Shown: one piece after another, positions 43,975 to 55,243 of the stretch | Layout: each line of letters begins with the position of its first letter | How positions within the stretch are numbered: the stretch's first letter is position 1 | Assembly (NCBI RefSeq): GCF_024586455.1 | Contig: NC_065921.1 | Span: forward strand, 46,026,574 to 46,090,573 | Origin: Bactrocera neohumeralis | Lineage: Eukaryota; Arthropoda; Insecta; Diptera; Tephritidae | DNA length: 64,000 bases | Reading direction: 5' to 3' | Program-made: the position numbers and the translations under genes | The notes under the pieces: model-generated | The model's database searches: none | The model's input: only the letters and a program-made list of their open reading frames with translations | What the model was told of the DNA's origin: nothing

Positions 43975-45782
43975 AAATTTGTTACGAAGCCAAGAAGAGG
44001 TCGCGCTAATATCGGTCGGCGTTCGTTTTGCTGCACGACTTTTCAAACAAGGTGACACCAAATCAAATCAAATTGATGAAATCATTTCTCCAGAGAAAGA
44101 TCCAGTATTATACGAAGTGATGAAATCCGATATGGTTCATGGTCCTTGCGGACACCATAATGACACTTCGATTTGTATGTCTGACAATAAATTTAGAAGA
44201 GTGAATATTGAAGTTAACAACACATGGATCATACTATATCCACCATTTTTGTCTAATTCACATTCAAAACTCATATCAATGTTGAGTATTGCAGTTTGGT
44301 GAAATCGATAAAATACGTTTGTAAGTACGTCACCAAAGGAAGCAACATGGCGGTTATTGGTCTTGAATGACACGGTCGATACGTGAACTGCAATAAAGCG
44401 CTTTGTAGGATATTGATTTTGCAATCCATGAACGTTTTTCGACTATTGTGCGTCTCGCAGTTAATTTGGAGAATGGACAAAGAGTATATTTCAACCCAGA
44501 TAATACAGAACAGCCGGTGGAAACACCGTCAAAAACAAAATTAACATTGACGAGTTTTTTCTCAACTTTCTTCAGTGATCCGTTTGTGAGAACATTGCTC
44601 TATTCGGAAATACCTTGATATTATACGTAGAATGCATCGTCGAAGAAATAGTTACGCAGAAAGCAAGGCCAACCAGTAGGTGGACAACTAATGCATTAGA
44701 ACGAATTTACACAATTCACCCGAAAAACTACGATTGCTTCCACGTTCGGTTGCTATTGATTAATGTACGCGGTTCAACTTTATTTGAGTCATTGCGTACT
44801 GTGAATGGTACGGTGTGTGTAAGATTTGGAGAAGCAAGCCAGCAATTACAATTGCTGGAACATGATAATCAATGGAATCAAACGATATACGATTCGATAG
44901 CTACTTCGCATGCCACTGAAGTTCGCACACTTTGTGCGATGATCATTTCGATATATCAGCTTTAAAGTCCTCGTGGGATACGAACAAAAATGACATTGCC
45001 GAAGACATTTTACATCGTATTCGCTAAGAATTGTAAATGGGTCAATTCCGGTTGATACTTTCGGTGATTTGATATCAATTCCATCTGCCGTTTATCAATT
45101 CACGAAAGATGAACTTATCACGAATGTTCGGACATTGGCCAAATTATCGTAAATACGATTCCTTCAAAAATACCGATTTTGTTGACTTAAACTGGACAAT
45201 TCCAAGTAAAATTCCTGGAGACTTGCTCTCATACAAATTGATCGATCGTCTTGACAATAAAGACGACGCCTTGAATTATACAATGGAATCTCTAAATTCT
45301 TTGGAGAGGCTTGGCATGCCACCGCATCATTGGCGTCTCAAAGTTGGACCTGTCGTTATTATGTTTCGCTATCTTCATGCGCCGAAACTGTGTAATGGAA
45401 CCCGACTGATTGTGACGCACCTATCGAATACAAGGGGGCAGAATGCTTGATTCTACGAATTCTTTTGCGTTCTAACGATTTGCCATTTCAGTTCAAATGT
45501 ATTTCGTTTCCAGTGAAAATTGCATTTGAGATGACAATCAACAGGACACAAGGATAGTCGCGTAGTGTGTGGCATAAATTTGGAAATGCTATGTTTTTCT
45601 CACGGTCACGTGGCGTGCCCACGAGTTGGAAAACCATCTTTTCTGTACACTGGAACAGAAATCAAAAAATGTTATTTATCAAGCTGCGTTACATTGAAAA
45701 AAAAATTAAATGATAAATTCAACTTTCTTTTCATTTCAAAAGGCATAATTTCACGCAGGACAAGGGCTGCGGGGTAAGCTAG
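43975..45782 (+). mobile_element. Helitron, 5'-truncated with intact 3' terminus
   Basis: The right end TCACGCAGGACAAGGGCTGC, with GGGGTAAGCTAG, is a hairpin followed by CTAG, and the next base is T. This is the usual Helitron 3' end (CTRR inserted before T). The coding remnant at 43979-45755 is that of a RepHel protein. The rolling-circle nuclease part is not visible. Confidence 0.82.
43979..45755 (+). pseudogene. Helitron RepHel helicase protein, fragments
   Basis: Visible pieces: 43979-44302 with EKDPVLYEVMKSDMVHGPCG and HHNDTSICMSDNKFRRVN; 44615-44965 with TIHPKNYDCFHVRLLLINVR, TVNGTVCVRFGEASQQLQLL and NQWNQTIYDSIATSHATEVR; 45109-45450 with IPGDLLSYKLIDRL, SLERLGMPPHHWRLKVGPVV and LCNGTRLIV; and CGINLEMLCFSHGHVACPRV near 45560-45630, the last helicase motif. 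They agree with the C-terminal helicase half of Helitron proteins. Many stops and frameshifts lie between them, so the protein is dead. Confidence 0.85.
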
Positions 45783-46845
45783 TACTTTATAAAAATGTTT
45801 CAAAACTCTTCATAATATTTTTTAAGTTCAAATAATGTAAAGAAATTAGGTATTATCCACATTTAAAAGGAATAAAAAAATTCAAATTAATTTAATCCGA
45901 GAATTTAATGCAATTGTAATTGATTTATTGTTAGTAACCAAATTCAGAAAAATCACAATTGCAAAATCAAAAATATTTCTTCTAAAATTCCAAGTATAAG
46001 AGTAATAAAACTTTATTATCCAAAATTGAAGCAATTTTCCATAATAAATAAGTGTCTATTTTACTCTCTCTTTACTTAACTATACATGCCATTTAAAAAA
46101 TTCAATCAACTTAAAGAATTTTTCAGTTGATTACAAAAAATAATTAATGCAACTAATTTTATCGAGCTTTCAAAATTAGCTGGAAAGTGCATTCATATTT
46201 AACTCTCATCACAATAGAATAGGGTACACAACACCATCAGATATATTTAAGAAAAAGCATGGAAGGCAAAAGTTTTTGCTATAATCCGCTGATGCCAGTA
46301 TGGGTCTTTGATTAACAACCATGAATTCTGTTACGCTAATGCTGCTAAGTTTCCGTTTATACACTGCTATCTTTAATCTGCTGTTGCTGCAGTCAAAGAT
46401 CATATTAAATCTTCAGGCCAAAAAGTTGTTGACAATGAGAGGCACCAAACTAAGATGGGCAGAAAAAGATGGTGAAATAAAAACAAAACAAGTTCTAACT
46501 TTAGAGTACCAGAGCTATAAGTATGTATGACTACAACGAGTTTGGGACCCGTATTTAAACATTCATTTTAAAAGTAAGTTTTATCTAATGAAATAAATTT
46601 TCCTTGCCTTCAGATGGATGAGGAGGTGGAATTATAACTATTATACAATTTTAATTTTTCTCTGCTAATTACTCAGAATTAAAACTTACTTGACTGTTTT
46701 AATATTTAATTAAGTATACAAAACACATAAAGCCGAAAGATTGTGCTATTTGTAATTAAATTTATTTTCACGCAATAAGCAATATTATATTTATTAAAGC
46801 ACAATAACTTCTAATCAACGAAATGTCATAAAAGTAAATAGGAAA
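45783..46845. other. No gene recognised
   Basis: AT-rich sequence; frames at 46209-46403 and 46321-46530 overlap on opposite strands and match nothing I know. Confidence 0.5.
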
Positions 46846-46849
46846 CTTT

Positions 46850-47500
46850 TTGAATCTAGCGCCGCCTGGTGGAGCCATCTATATGTGGACTGGTGCGTTA
46901 GAATCTGTTGTCTTTATCGATTGTCCAGTAAGATCATTTCATGACATCTCATTGATTGGAAGTGAAGTTATTGCGTTTGAAGTGTCAGTATATTTGTATT
47001 ATCGGTGCGAAAATGAGCTTCGAACAAAGAGCCAACAATAAATTTTGTTTAAAAATTGGTTAAACTTTTACCGAAACGTTTCAATTGAAGAAACACGTTT
47101 ATTGCGATGATTGCCTATCCTATAGAGTGCGCGAGTGGTTTCACCGTTATCAAAGTTGTCGTGAGAACATAAATGATGATCAACATGTGGGACAATCAAA
47201 ATCCACCGTCACCGGAAATCATAATTGAAATTCATGGAAATGGAATTGAACATCTCCAAAACATCGATTTATGGCATTTTGACCGAACATTTGGGCTTAC
47301 GAAAGGTATGTGCACGGTTTGTTCCGCACAAATTGACTGACGACCAAAATTTGCTCTCATCGATCGACGCTTGTGACCGATTATTTGACAAAAAATCACA
47401 TTTTAACTATTAATACCATTTATACCCGTATTCACCTGATATTCCACCGTGCGACTTCTTCCTTTTGGACAATTTTGCCGAAAAAACTATTTGCTCTGTT
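46850..47500 (+). pseudogene. mariner transposase, internally deleted
   Basis: Pieces: MSFEQRANNKFCLKIG near 47014; EWFHRYQSCREN; KFMEMELNISKTSIYGILTE (helix-turn-helix) and LGLRKVCARFVPHKLTDDQN at 47225-47360. It then jumps directly to the C-terminal motif VTDYLTKNHILTIN and a SPDIPPCDFFLL remnant with the third catalytic residue region. The part with the first two catalytic Asp is deleted. Frames change twice. Confidence 0.82.
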
Positions 47501-47882
47501 TATTTTTAAGTCCTGTTTACTATGGAAACCTCTTTGTATATTGAACAATTTTGCCGAATTCAATATTTTCTCGCATGTTGAATTCAGCAAATATAATATG
47601 TATGTAAGTTGAATATAAAAATTGAAAGTATACGAATACCAGAACAACTTGTTGCTGGTCAGCGTAAAAAAATAATCTAGTACGTATATTTGGAATACAA
47701 AGCGCGTAGACGTGTATACTGTGAGGGTAACAGCAAGTTCTTCTATTATACGGATGTTATATCCGTAATCAGCTAAATATAAGCAAATCAGACTATATCA
47801 TCCCAAAGTTAAATTTCAGTGATCACTTTCATATGAGGATTGGATAAAGGGTGTAGTAGGGACCTTTACTTATTCCTAATAG
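47501..47882. other. No gene recognised
   Basis: AT-rich spacer between the mariner and LINE remnants. Confidence 0.5.
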
Positions 47883-48490
47883 TAGTGGCGATGTGATATC
47901 CTAATGTTCCGACACCTCTATTTCTATCCGCCTGGCAAACTCAGCCAGGATCTTCCAAGCGGAAGTACTAGGTATAGAGAACGCCTGTGAAGTTTTACTA
48001 ATAAAGTAAAGGAAGTAATTGCTTGCCTTCTCGACACCACATATTAATTCCAACGTAGCCAACGACTTCAAGAGGGATTTAAGATCAGTAGTAGGTCAAC
48101 TCCACTTGTCCCTAAATTGGGTTCCCGTCCACAGGCACATTTTCGGCGTCAAAAAGGCAGACGGGTTGGCAAGGCTAATAGCCTTTTCCCAAATCCCATA
48201 GAGTAAATGGAAGACCACACAACCTTTATTAAGCACCGAAAAAGGATAGAAATTGACCAAAGGACCTTCTACCTAGGTCCGGAAGTAGCATATACAGACT
48301 TACAACTACTTTCACATGGCACTGGCCTGTTGAAGAACATGTTTTGAAAATGGGCTTGCTTTATGTAATACAGAAACGGTGTTCCACTTTCTCTGCGCAT
48401 TGGAGCGCAACGATGAAACGGAATAGCAAGACTATAGGATCTTACGACAATGTATCAAAATGTCTCACCCAGTGATAATTGAGCCCATGG
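47883..48490 (+). pseudogene. LINE RNase H domain remnant (I/Jockey/LOA-like)
   Basis: Translated pieces: RLANSARIFQAEVLGIENAC, FKRDLRSVVGQLHLSLNWVP, VHRHIFGVKKADGLARL (the end of RNase H, normally WVPGH--IxGNEKAD--A) and a cysteine-poor trace ETVFHFLCALERN. This order is typical for the end of ORF2 of LINEs that carry RNase H. RTE elements do not have it, so it is another LINE. It is strongly decayed. Confidence 0.65.
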
Positions 48491-49386
48491 TGGCATATGT
48501 ATATCGAAGTCAATTCATCATTATCTAATTTTATGGATTATTGAATGAATGTAATCCTTGCTAATTAAAGTTATCACCAAATCGAAAGTCATCGAAGAAA
48601 GAAGTACCGGATTAACATTAAATTAACACACAATAGAGAGGAGAGTTTCCTTGAGGGAACACAATTCTTTCCGTATTGGAGTAAGCCAGCCACTTTTAGT
48701 TGAGTTCTTCCTTCAGGCCAATCTCGACAGGAACATAGCAAAACTGTTTTGACTGTCAATATATGCTTGTATATCCTTTAAATTCCAAATAAGTTTGGAG
48801 AAATGTACATATACAAGTTTAGACTTTGGATTTGGGTTCGTTTTTGGATCCCTTCCGGTTTTGTAAATGTGATTATCGTGGAAACCAATTATATAACAGT
48901 TGTGCATGGCAATGATTCAACTAAGTGCATACTTGTTAAAGTATTCAATAATTCAAAGGGATTTCCTTTTACAAATTCATATATTTAATACCAATTTTTA
49001 TTTTTTTAATTTCGCTCGAATTGACCCTTACATAAATTAAATAAATGATTATACTCGGTGTTCTGCGCTCAGTGGTCAATTTATTCTGTTTATTCGTTTT
49101 CAAACTACTTCTATTTATACTCGTACTTATGCTAGCTTATGTGTACATATCTACTCCTAACAAAGGAAGGGAAATATTTATGGTTTTGGGACTATTTGTA
49201 TTTGCATTCTATTGTTCTGATTTTTACTGATAATCATAAGTATTTGTACACATGTGTGAATATCTATAACTAGTACTTATAACTATACATAAATATTTAT
49301 GTTTTCTCAGCTGCACTTAGGTTGTAAACAATGTATCTGTAAACATGTACATATAACCAAATACATGTAACTGTATATAACTATCC
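48491..49386. other. No gene recognised
   Basis: AT-rich sequence. A short hydrophobic frame at 49045-49230 has no known relative. Confidence 0.5.
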
Positions 49387-49486
49387 NNNNNNNNNNNNNN
49401 NNNNNNNNNNNNNNNNNNNNNNNNNNNNNNNNNNNNNNNNNNNNNNNNNNNNNNNNNNNNNNNNNNNNNNNNNNNNNNNNNNNNNN
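49387..49486. other. Assembly gap, 100 N
   Basis: Exactly 100 N. On the right it begins directly inside a gypsy gag that has a second copy at 52513-58802, so the gap probably comes from a repeat that could not be assembled. Confidence 0.99.
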
Positions 49487-49783
49487 CTATGGAATTGTCA
49501 CCAGTAAAAGAGGAGATACGCTATCTCTGATATCGCGAAGTGTAAAAGCAACACTTTCTGTTCTATCCGTACGTGTTGCATTTTCCCTTGCGTTAGCCAC
49601 GGTCGTATAAGAGCGTTCGCTTTCACTCATATCGTCACCCTGATCGTTTATTCGGTTTTCATTAAAATGCCCTATCAGTCTAGTTTGTAAATCTTTTTTC
49701 AGTCCATGTGTATTTAAATTAAGATCCCTTAATTTCTTTCTCAACTCCTCAACAGTCATCGCGCGTATTTCTTCGATATTCAT
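49487..49783 (-). pseudogene. gag N-terminus with SAP motif (gypsy copy 2)
   Basis: ATG at 49783 (MNIEEIRAMTVEELRKKL), followed by RDLNLNTHGLKKDLQTRL, a SAP-like helix-extended-helix. The frame shifts near 49513 where GAGGAGATA replaces the GAAGATA of copy 1. It ends at the assembly gap. Confidence 0.82.
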
Positions 49784-50709
49784 TACAAATATGTATCTTA
49801 ACTTATATTTACTCAAATAAGTATATGTTGTATAAAAATTAATATTAGAATATTTCTTATTAGAATATTTCTTACGAACAATCGGCTGCCCTCTCTTGCT
49901 CTTTCTGTCCTGCACGTTTCTGCTTCTGGTACTATTGCTTCTGTTCTTTCTGCTTCTTCTGCTGTTTCTGGTTCTATTGCTTTTGCTGTTTCTGCTTTTC
50001 GTCGTATTTGCAATGTTGCACCGAGTACTTGTTGTACTCTTTACTCAGCCGACGCACTTTAGCGATTCCACGATATACTCAGTCGATGTCGCGACTGCGC
50101 TTTTCTCGTTAGACGCTGATTCGACGTCGCTTTAAAGTTCAAGGGTTTCACGAATTACGGTTTGCACTCTTTTGCTTTGCCGACGCACTTTTGCGATTGC
50201 TCAAATTGCGGACAGTTTGTCGCGACTGCGCTTTTCTGGAACATTCGTTAGACGCTGATTCGGCGTCACTTCAAATAACGTTTTGAATTTGCTGGACAAA
50301 CGTCTTCTTGTATGTACTTATGTATACGCAAACTGTCACGCACTCACATACAAACACATATACTCTTATGATGTATGCCGAAAAAAATTTTTTTTTTTTC
50401 ACTGTTCTCGGTCAAGCCCCCAATTGTGGGATTTTGCTACCACAACACGCTTCCAATTGAAATAAACAATACTTCACACAGTTCCAAAATTACGCTTTAT
50501 TGCGAACTTTAATTCAAACTACAGTTTGTTAATTATAGTAGTAGTTAATTATATTGATTACAGTTTTAATTACAGTTCCAATAACGGTTTTAATTACAGT
50601 TTTAATTATAGTTTGTATAAAATTGCAGCTCGCAATAACATTGAAAATGATTATATTAAAGTAACGTTCGGATTACACTTAACTTCACAAACTACCGAAA
50701 ATATTAGAT
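49487..50709 (-). mobile_element. Ty3/gypsy element copy 2, 5' part only
   Basis: Minus strand. It contains LTR sequence (50425-50709, incomplete), the candidate primer-binding site (50409-50422), a leader and the first part of gag (start at 49783). It is closely similar to the complete element at 52513-58802. The rest of the element is lost at the gap. The LTR breaks off at 50709, after which comes unrelated AT-rich sequence to 50810. Confidence 0.85.
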
Positions 50710-50810
50710 CATATATATATATTTTTAACAAAGTACAGCAAGAAACCAATACTGTTCGATTAAACCAAATATTACCGAAAAAAAGACATTAATAATAATA
50801 TTTATAATAA

Positions 50811-52126
50811 AAAGTAAGAAAAGACTAAGTTCGGGTGCAACAGAACATTTTATACTCTTGCAACTTCCAAGAATCAAACCAAGTAAACCAAATAATATAG
50901 AGTAAAGTCAGCCGGATGTTCGGAAATCCAGCTATTAGTTATATTTTAGGCACAAAGATACACTGTTATGAATATAACACGCCCTCTTATTTTCATTGAG
51001 ATAACCCACATATTGGCCGATATAAGTACATATGCTGTACAAAGTCACCCCGAATTTCGAAAATCTTTATATTAAATATATGGGAGCTAAGAAAAGTATT
51101 GATCCAATTGAACCTATTTTTGTACATATCACACATTGACCGACATTTTCAATCAAAAGACAACAATTGGTACCGGGGTATAAATATTTGGTACCTAGTG
51201 GCTTGAACACTTTTTGTTGGATTTGAACAATTTTTGGTGATAAGGTGGCACACACTAAAGACATTTTTCGTTGAAAGTTTTTTACCGTTATATTAAACTT
51301 TTCTTGATTTGCGTACTGGAAACTGAACGAATCAATTGGAATCCAAAATTGTGTTATATGGGAAGTAGGCGTTGTTTTTGTCCGATGTCGTCCATTTTTA
51401 CAGTGGGAAATAAGAGTGTCAGAAAATACTAGGTACCAAATTTTATCGAAATCGGTTGGACGGGTCCCGAAATATGAGGTCTCACCAAAAAGTGGGCGGT
51501 GCCACGCCTATCGTCCAATTTTCACATCATGACATCTCGGTGGTAAAATTTAATGGATCTATCGCGTTTAGTTATCGCGCTTTTAGTAGTTTATAACTGT
51601 AGCGTTATATTGGGAGTGAACGGGATTATCCTTTCATCCATTTTCACTCAGTAAACTTGGTTATTGTAGCTTAAGTGGTTTAGGGAATATGTTTTTTAAA
51701 CTTGCTGTAGGGCGGGGCCACACACAGCGGTGCCCCTTGCTACTATGAACCGCCGTACCAAATTACAGCTTTATACCTTAATTTAGTGTTTAGTTATGGC
51801 ACTTTACAAGTTTTCGGTTAATTGCGATTTGTGGGCGAGGAAGTGGTCCGATTACGCTCATCAACGAACTCAAAACTTTTTTTATACCAAGGAATCCACG
51901 TACCAAGGTTCATTGAGATATCTCAATTTTTGCTCTAGTTACAGCTTTCACCAGCGGACGGACGGACGAACAGACAGTCAACCGGATTTCAACTTTTCTC
52001 GTCATAATGATCATTTATATATAGTATATATAACCCTATATCTATCTCGCTTAGTTTTAGGCAATACAACCTTTAGGTGAACGAAACTGTAATACTATGT
52101 AGCAACTGGTTGCACGAGTATAAAAA
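50811..52126 (-). repeat. DINE-1/mini-me-like repeat (copy A6, minus)
   Basis: Begins AAGTAAGAAAAGACTAAGTT and ends GCAACTGGTTGCACGAGTAT. It has a GTCY-type microsatellite as complement (GACGGACGGACGAACAGACA at 51958). It is longer than the other copies and more diverged, and may contain additional sequence in the middle. The (TA)-rich stretch 52502-52512 beyond it is the target site of the next element. Confidence 0.65.
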
Positions 52127-52512
52127 CATTTCTTGATATTTCAAAAAACGACATAATTTCATATTTCACTTAACGTAGGCAATACTTTGATATACGGAGT
52201 TGACAGGGAAAGTGAATGCCTGTCGTTCGCAAACACTTTAACTAAAGTTTACCTATATTCTAAAGAAAGTAATTGAAGAAGGAACTTGAATGATTTGGTT
52301 TACATACAACAAGAAAAAAATATAAGTCTTATTAAGCAGGTCAGGAAAAAGTCGAGTATCAATATATCGCCTCAAGCCCTTATTTCGTCTACAAATTTGA
52401 CTCTGGACAACACTTAAATAAATTGTCCTACATAAATCAAATATTTTGATTTAAATAGAGTAGGCATTACTTCTAACAATACGCTGATTAATTACGACTA
52501 TATACATATATA
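52127..52512. other. No gene recognised
   Basis: AT-rich sequence ending in the TATA target of the gypsy element. Confidence 0.55.
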
Positions 52513-52913
52513 TGTGGGATTTTGCTACCACAACACGCTTCCAATTTAAATAAACAATACTTCACACAGTTCCAAAATTACGCTTTATTGCTAACTTTAA
52601 TTCAAATTAAAGTTTGTTAATTATAGTTTTTGATTACAGTTTTAATTACAGTTCCAATAACGGTTTTGATTACAGTTTTAATTATAGTTTGTATAAAATT
52701 GCAGCTCGCAATGACATTGAAAATGATTATATTAAAGTAACGTTCGGATTACACTTAACTTCACAAACTTCCGAAAATATTAGATCAGAAATACCGAAGA
52801 AACACCTTCCGCCGATGACACCAGTTTAACGACTGACTTTAGCTTTTGTTCTCATTGCCTTTCCCACCTACCCGTCTTCGTTGGCGGGGTTGCCACCGAT
52901 CTATATTCCCACA
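52513..52913 (-). repeat. 3' LTR (401 bp)
   Basis: TG...CA ends. The middle holds repeated units around TAATTACAGTTTTAATTA, and near one end TTCGTTGGCGGGGTTGCCAC. It lacks the 446-bp block of the 5' LTR and has one more repeat unit. A few single-base differences between LTRs indicate that the insertion is not recent. Confidence 0.92.
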
Positions 52914-53256
52914 TTCGGCCGTCCTGATGTGTTATTCGACCCGAATGACAAACTCCATGGTTTGATAAATTCGCATACAGTACTTGTCTTTTTTGGTTCT
53001 TCGTCATTTCCTACCTTCTCTACCTCATATCTCCCGTGGTTTAACTTAGCGGTTATAACGTATGGTCCCAGATATTTAGGTTTTAATTTTGTGTTTGTTC
53101 CGAATTGTGTTTTCTTTATCGCAACAAGTTCTCCTACCTTATATTCCTTCTCTGCTTTTCGATTCTTGTTAAAATTTTTCCGATTTTCTCTTTGGATTTT
53201 ATTTATATTTTCTTGAGTTTTTTCTCTAATTGTGTCTCTCTCTAAGTTCAGTTCCT
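52914..53256 (-). pseudogene. Integrase C-terminal tail
   Basis: Minus-strand reading through this stretch gives a basic linker (RENRKNFNKNRKAEKEYKVG) and then ELVAIKKTQFGTNTKLKPKY and LGPYVI, the usual chromodomain-like or SH3-like end of gypsy integrases. The frame is not continuous with 53257-53859. Confidence 0.7.
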
Positions 53257-53960
53257 CTAAAGCATGTCTAAGCCAGTAAGAACTTTGAAAGGTGATGCTT
53301 TCGTACTTCTCGGAGCTGTACTATTTATGATCTGCTGAACTTTGTCGACGTGGCTGTACCAGTGAGCCGGTTCACTATGGCATAACTTCGCAAGCATAGG
53401 TATAACTATTTTGTGGACTCTCTCCACCTGACCATTTCCTCTCGGAACCCCTGTTGTCATCTGTATGTGTTGTACGTTTTCTTGTTCGAAATATTTTTTA
53501 AATGCATTTGAAGTGAATGCACTTCCCCTGTCCGTTATTACGCGTTTCGGATTACCGAAAACTGCCGCCTGCTTCGACAATCTGTCAATGACCTCTTCTG
53601 CCCCTGTAGATTTCGTTGGGTATAGCCAAACAAATTTCGTAAATGCATCTATGACAACTAGTATGTGATTGTACTTTTTACGAGTTTCTGCTAATGGACC
53701 GACGTGGTCTATATGATAGGTGCCTAAAGGTTCACATGCTTTATCGATTGGAATCAAAAGTCCTTCTTTTTTCCCTGACTTGGCCTCAATGACTATGCAT
53801 TCTACGCAACTTCCAATTACTTTACCAATTTTAGTTCTTAACCTTGGGATAAAATACAATTTTTCAATAATGTCTTGGGTTTTCTTTGTTGCAAAATGGC
53901 CCTGATTGTGCGCTATAGTATTATTTCGTCTTCCATTGAAGTGGGTATCACTAAAAGTTC
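53257..53960 (-). pseudogene. Integrase (H2C2 and DDE core)
   Basis: The zinc finger is HNQGH...CVEC, whose first half (near 53910) is complete though in a frame that shifts just before it (about 53930). The core reads YHIDHVGPL (Asp51 in the 53859 frame), VITDRGSAF (Asp110) and NGQVERVHK (Glu146). The distance from Asp110 to Glu146 is the D-35-E spacing of retroviral-type integrases. A stop codon near 54030 and the frameshift prevent synthesis as part of Pol. Confidence 0.9.
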
Positions 53961-54070
53961 TTTGTCGGGGTCTTTATATAAAATTTCATTTCTTAAAAAG
54001 TAATCTTCGTATTGTTCGTTTATCAAAATTTTCTTAACAGTAATCTAAACTTTAGCTAGTCTTCGATTAT

Positions 54071-54757
54071 TTAACAATATGCTCGGCTGAGTGCATCAAC
54101 ATGCCTCATACGCGTTCCTACTCTGTATTCTACAGTGTAATCGTATTGTTGAAGATATATTGCCCATCTCATTATTCGGTCTGTAACGTCATGTTTGTTT
54201 ATTGTCAACGCGAAAGCATTGCAGTCCGTCACTATTTTAAACTTCAAGTCCCTGAGATAAATTCGCCACTTTTTTACCGACATAATTACTGCTAATACTT
54301 CCAGTTCATAAGAACTATACTTTTCTTCTGCTGGAGTCGTCTTCCTACTCATGTATTCTATTGGATGCAATTGTTGATCTTCTCCGTCTTTTTGTAACAA
54401 CACTGCCCCATAACCATATTTTGATGCATCAGCATGAACCTCTGTATATGCTGTCGGATTAAACAGTTTTAGAGCTGGCGCGTTCACTAATGCGTTCTTC
54501 AACTCCTGCATAGCTAACAAATGTCCGTCCGTTAAAACAAATTTCGCTTCCTTTTTCAATAAATCCGTTAGTGGTTTAGCTATCACGGCGTAGTTACAAA
54601 CGAAACGCCTAAAGAATATTGTTAATCCTAAGAATCGTTGAATTTCCTTCTTACTTGACGGTATCGGAAACTTTTCAACAGCCCTAGTTTTTTCACTTGA
54701 AGGCAATATTCTACCATTTTCTATGATGTAACCTAAAAAGTGTATTTGCCTCTTCAA
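54071..54757 (-). pseudogene. RT thumb and RNase H
   Basis: Contains HFLGYIIENGRILPSSEKT and FLGLTIFFRRFVCNYAVIAK (connection), and the RNase H motifs VHADASKYGYGAVL, SSYELEVLAVI and IVTDCNAFALT. Ends in RHVDALSRAYC. It is separated from the RT by a TGA codon at about 54771 in a position where Trp is expected. The catalytic acids of RNase H are all present. Confidence 0.9.
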
Positions 54758-54772
54758 AAATTGACATTTTGA

Positions 54773-55243
54773 TCATCTGATATTCAACCCGTTTTCACTT
54801 GCTCGATTTAAAACGACTTTAAGCTTTTCTATTCCCTTATTTTCATCTTTGGCCGGGATGACAATGTCGTCCATATACACGATTATAGTGCCATCTCTCA
54901 TCAAGTCATGGAAAATTGCCTGGATGAACCTACAAAATACTGCCGACGAATTAGATATACCAAACGGTACGAAACAAAATTCATACTGACCCGTTTGCGT
55001 TAGGAATGAAGTAAACTTTCTAGAATCTGGTTCTATCGGAACATGGAAAAATCCATCCTTTAAATCTAATGTCGTAAACACATATGCACCATATAACCTA
55101 TCGAGAACTTCATCGATGACTGTCATCGGAAAATTATCTCTTATAATTTTCTCATTTATTTTCCTATAGTCTACGCATAATCTTTTTGATCCGTTTTTCT
55201 TAGTCGTTAGTACAATCGGCGAAGAGTATGCCGAGGTACTCAT
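54773..55243 (-). pseudogene. Reverse transcriptase palm
   Basis: Motifs: SAYSSPIVLTTKKNG, LCVDYRKINEKI, TTLDLKDGFFHVPI (catalytic Asp60), FVPFGISNSSAVF and IVYMDDIVIPA (YMDD at residues 123-126). Compared with the family, a few residues are missing before SAYSS, which also breaks the frame to the gag-protease part. Confidence 0.92.

Noticed and set aside
49045..49230. Small hydrophobic protein
   Set aside because: T-rich sequence often gives Phe/Leu/Val-rich frames by chance; no relative or expression signal is visible.
50090..50280. CRISPR-like or satellite repeats in the gypsy leader and LTR
   Set aside because: Only two or three diverged units, all within retrotransposon leaders and LTRs; the genome is clearly eukaryotic.
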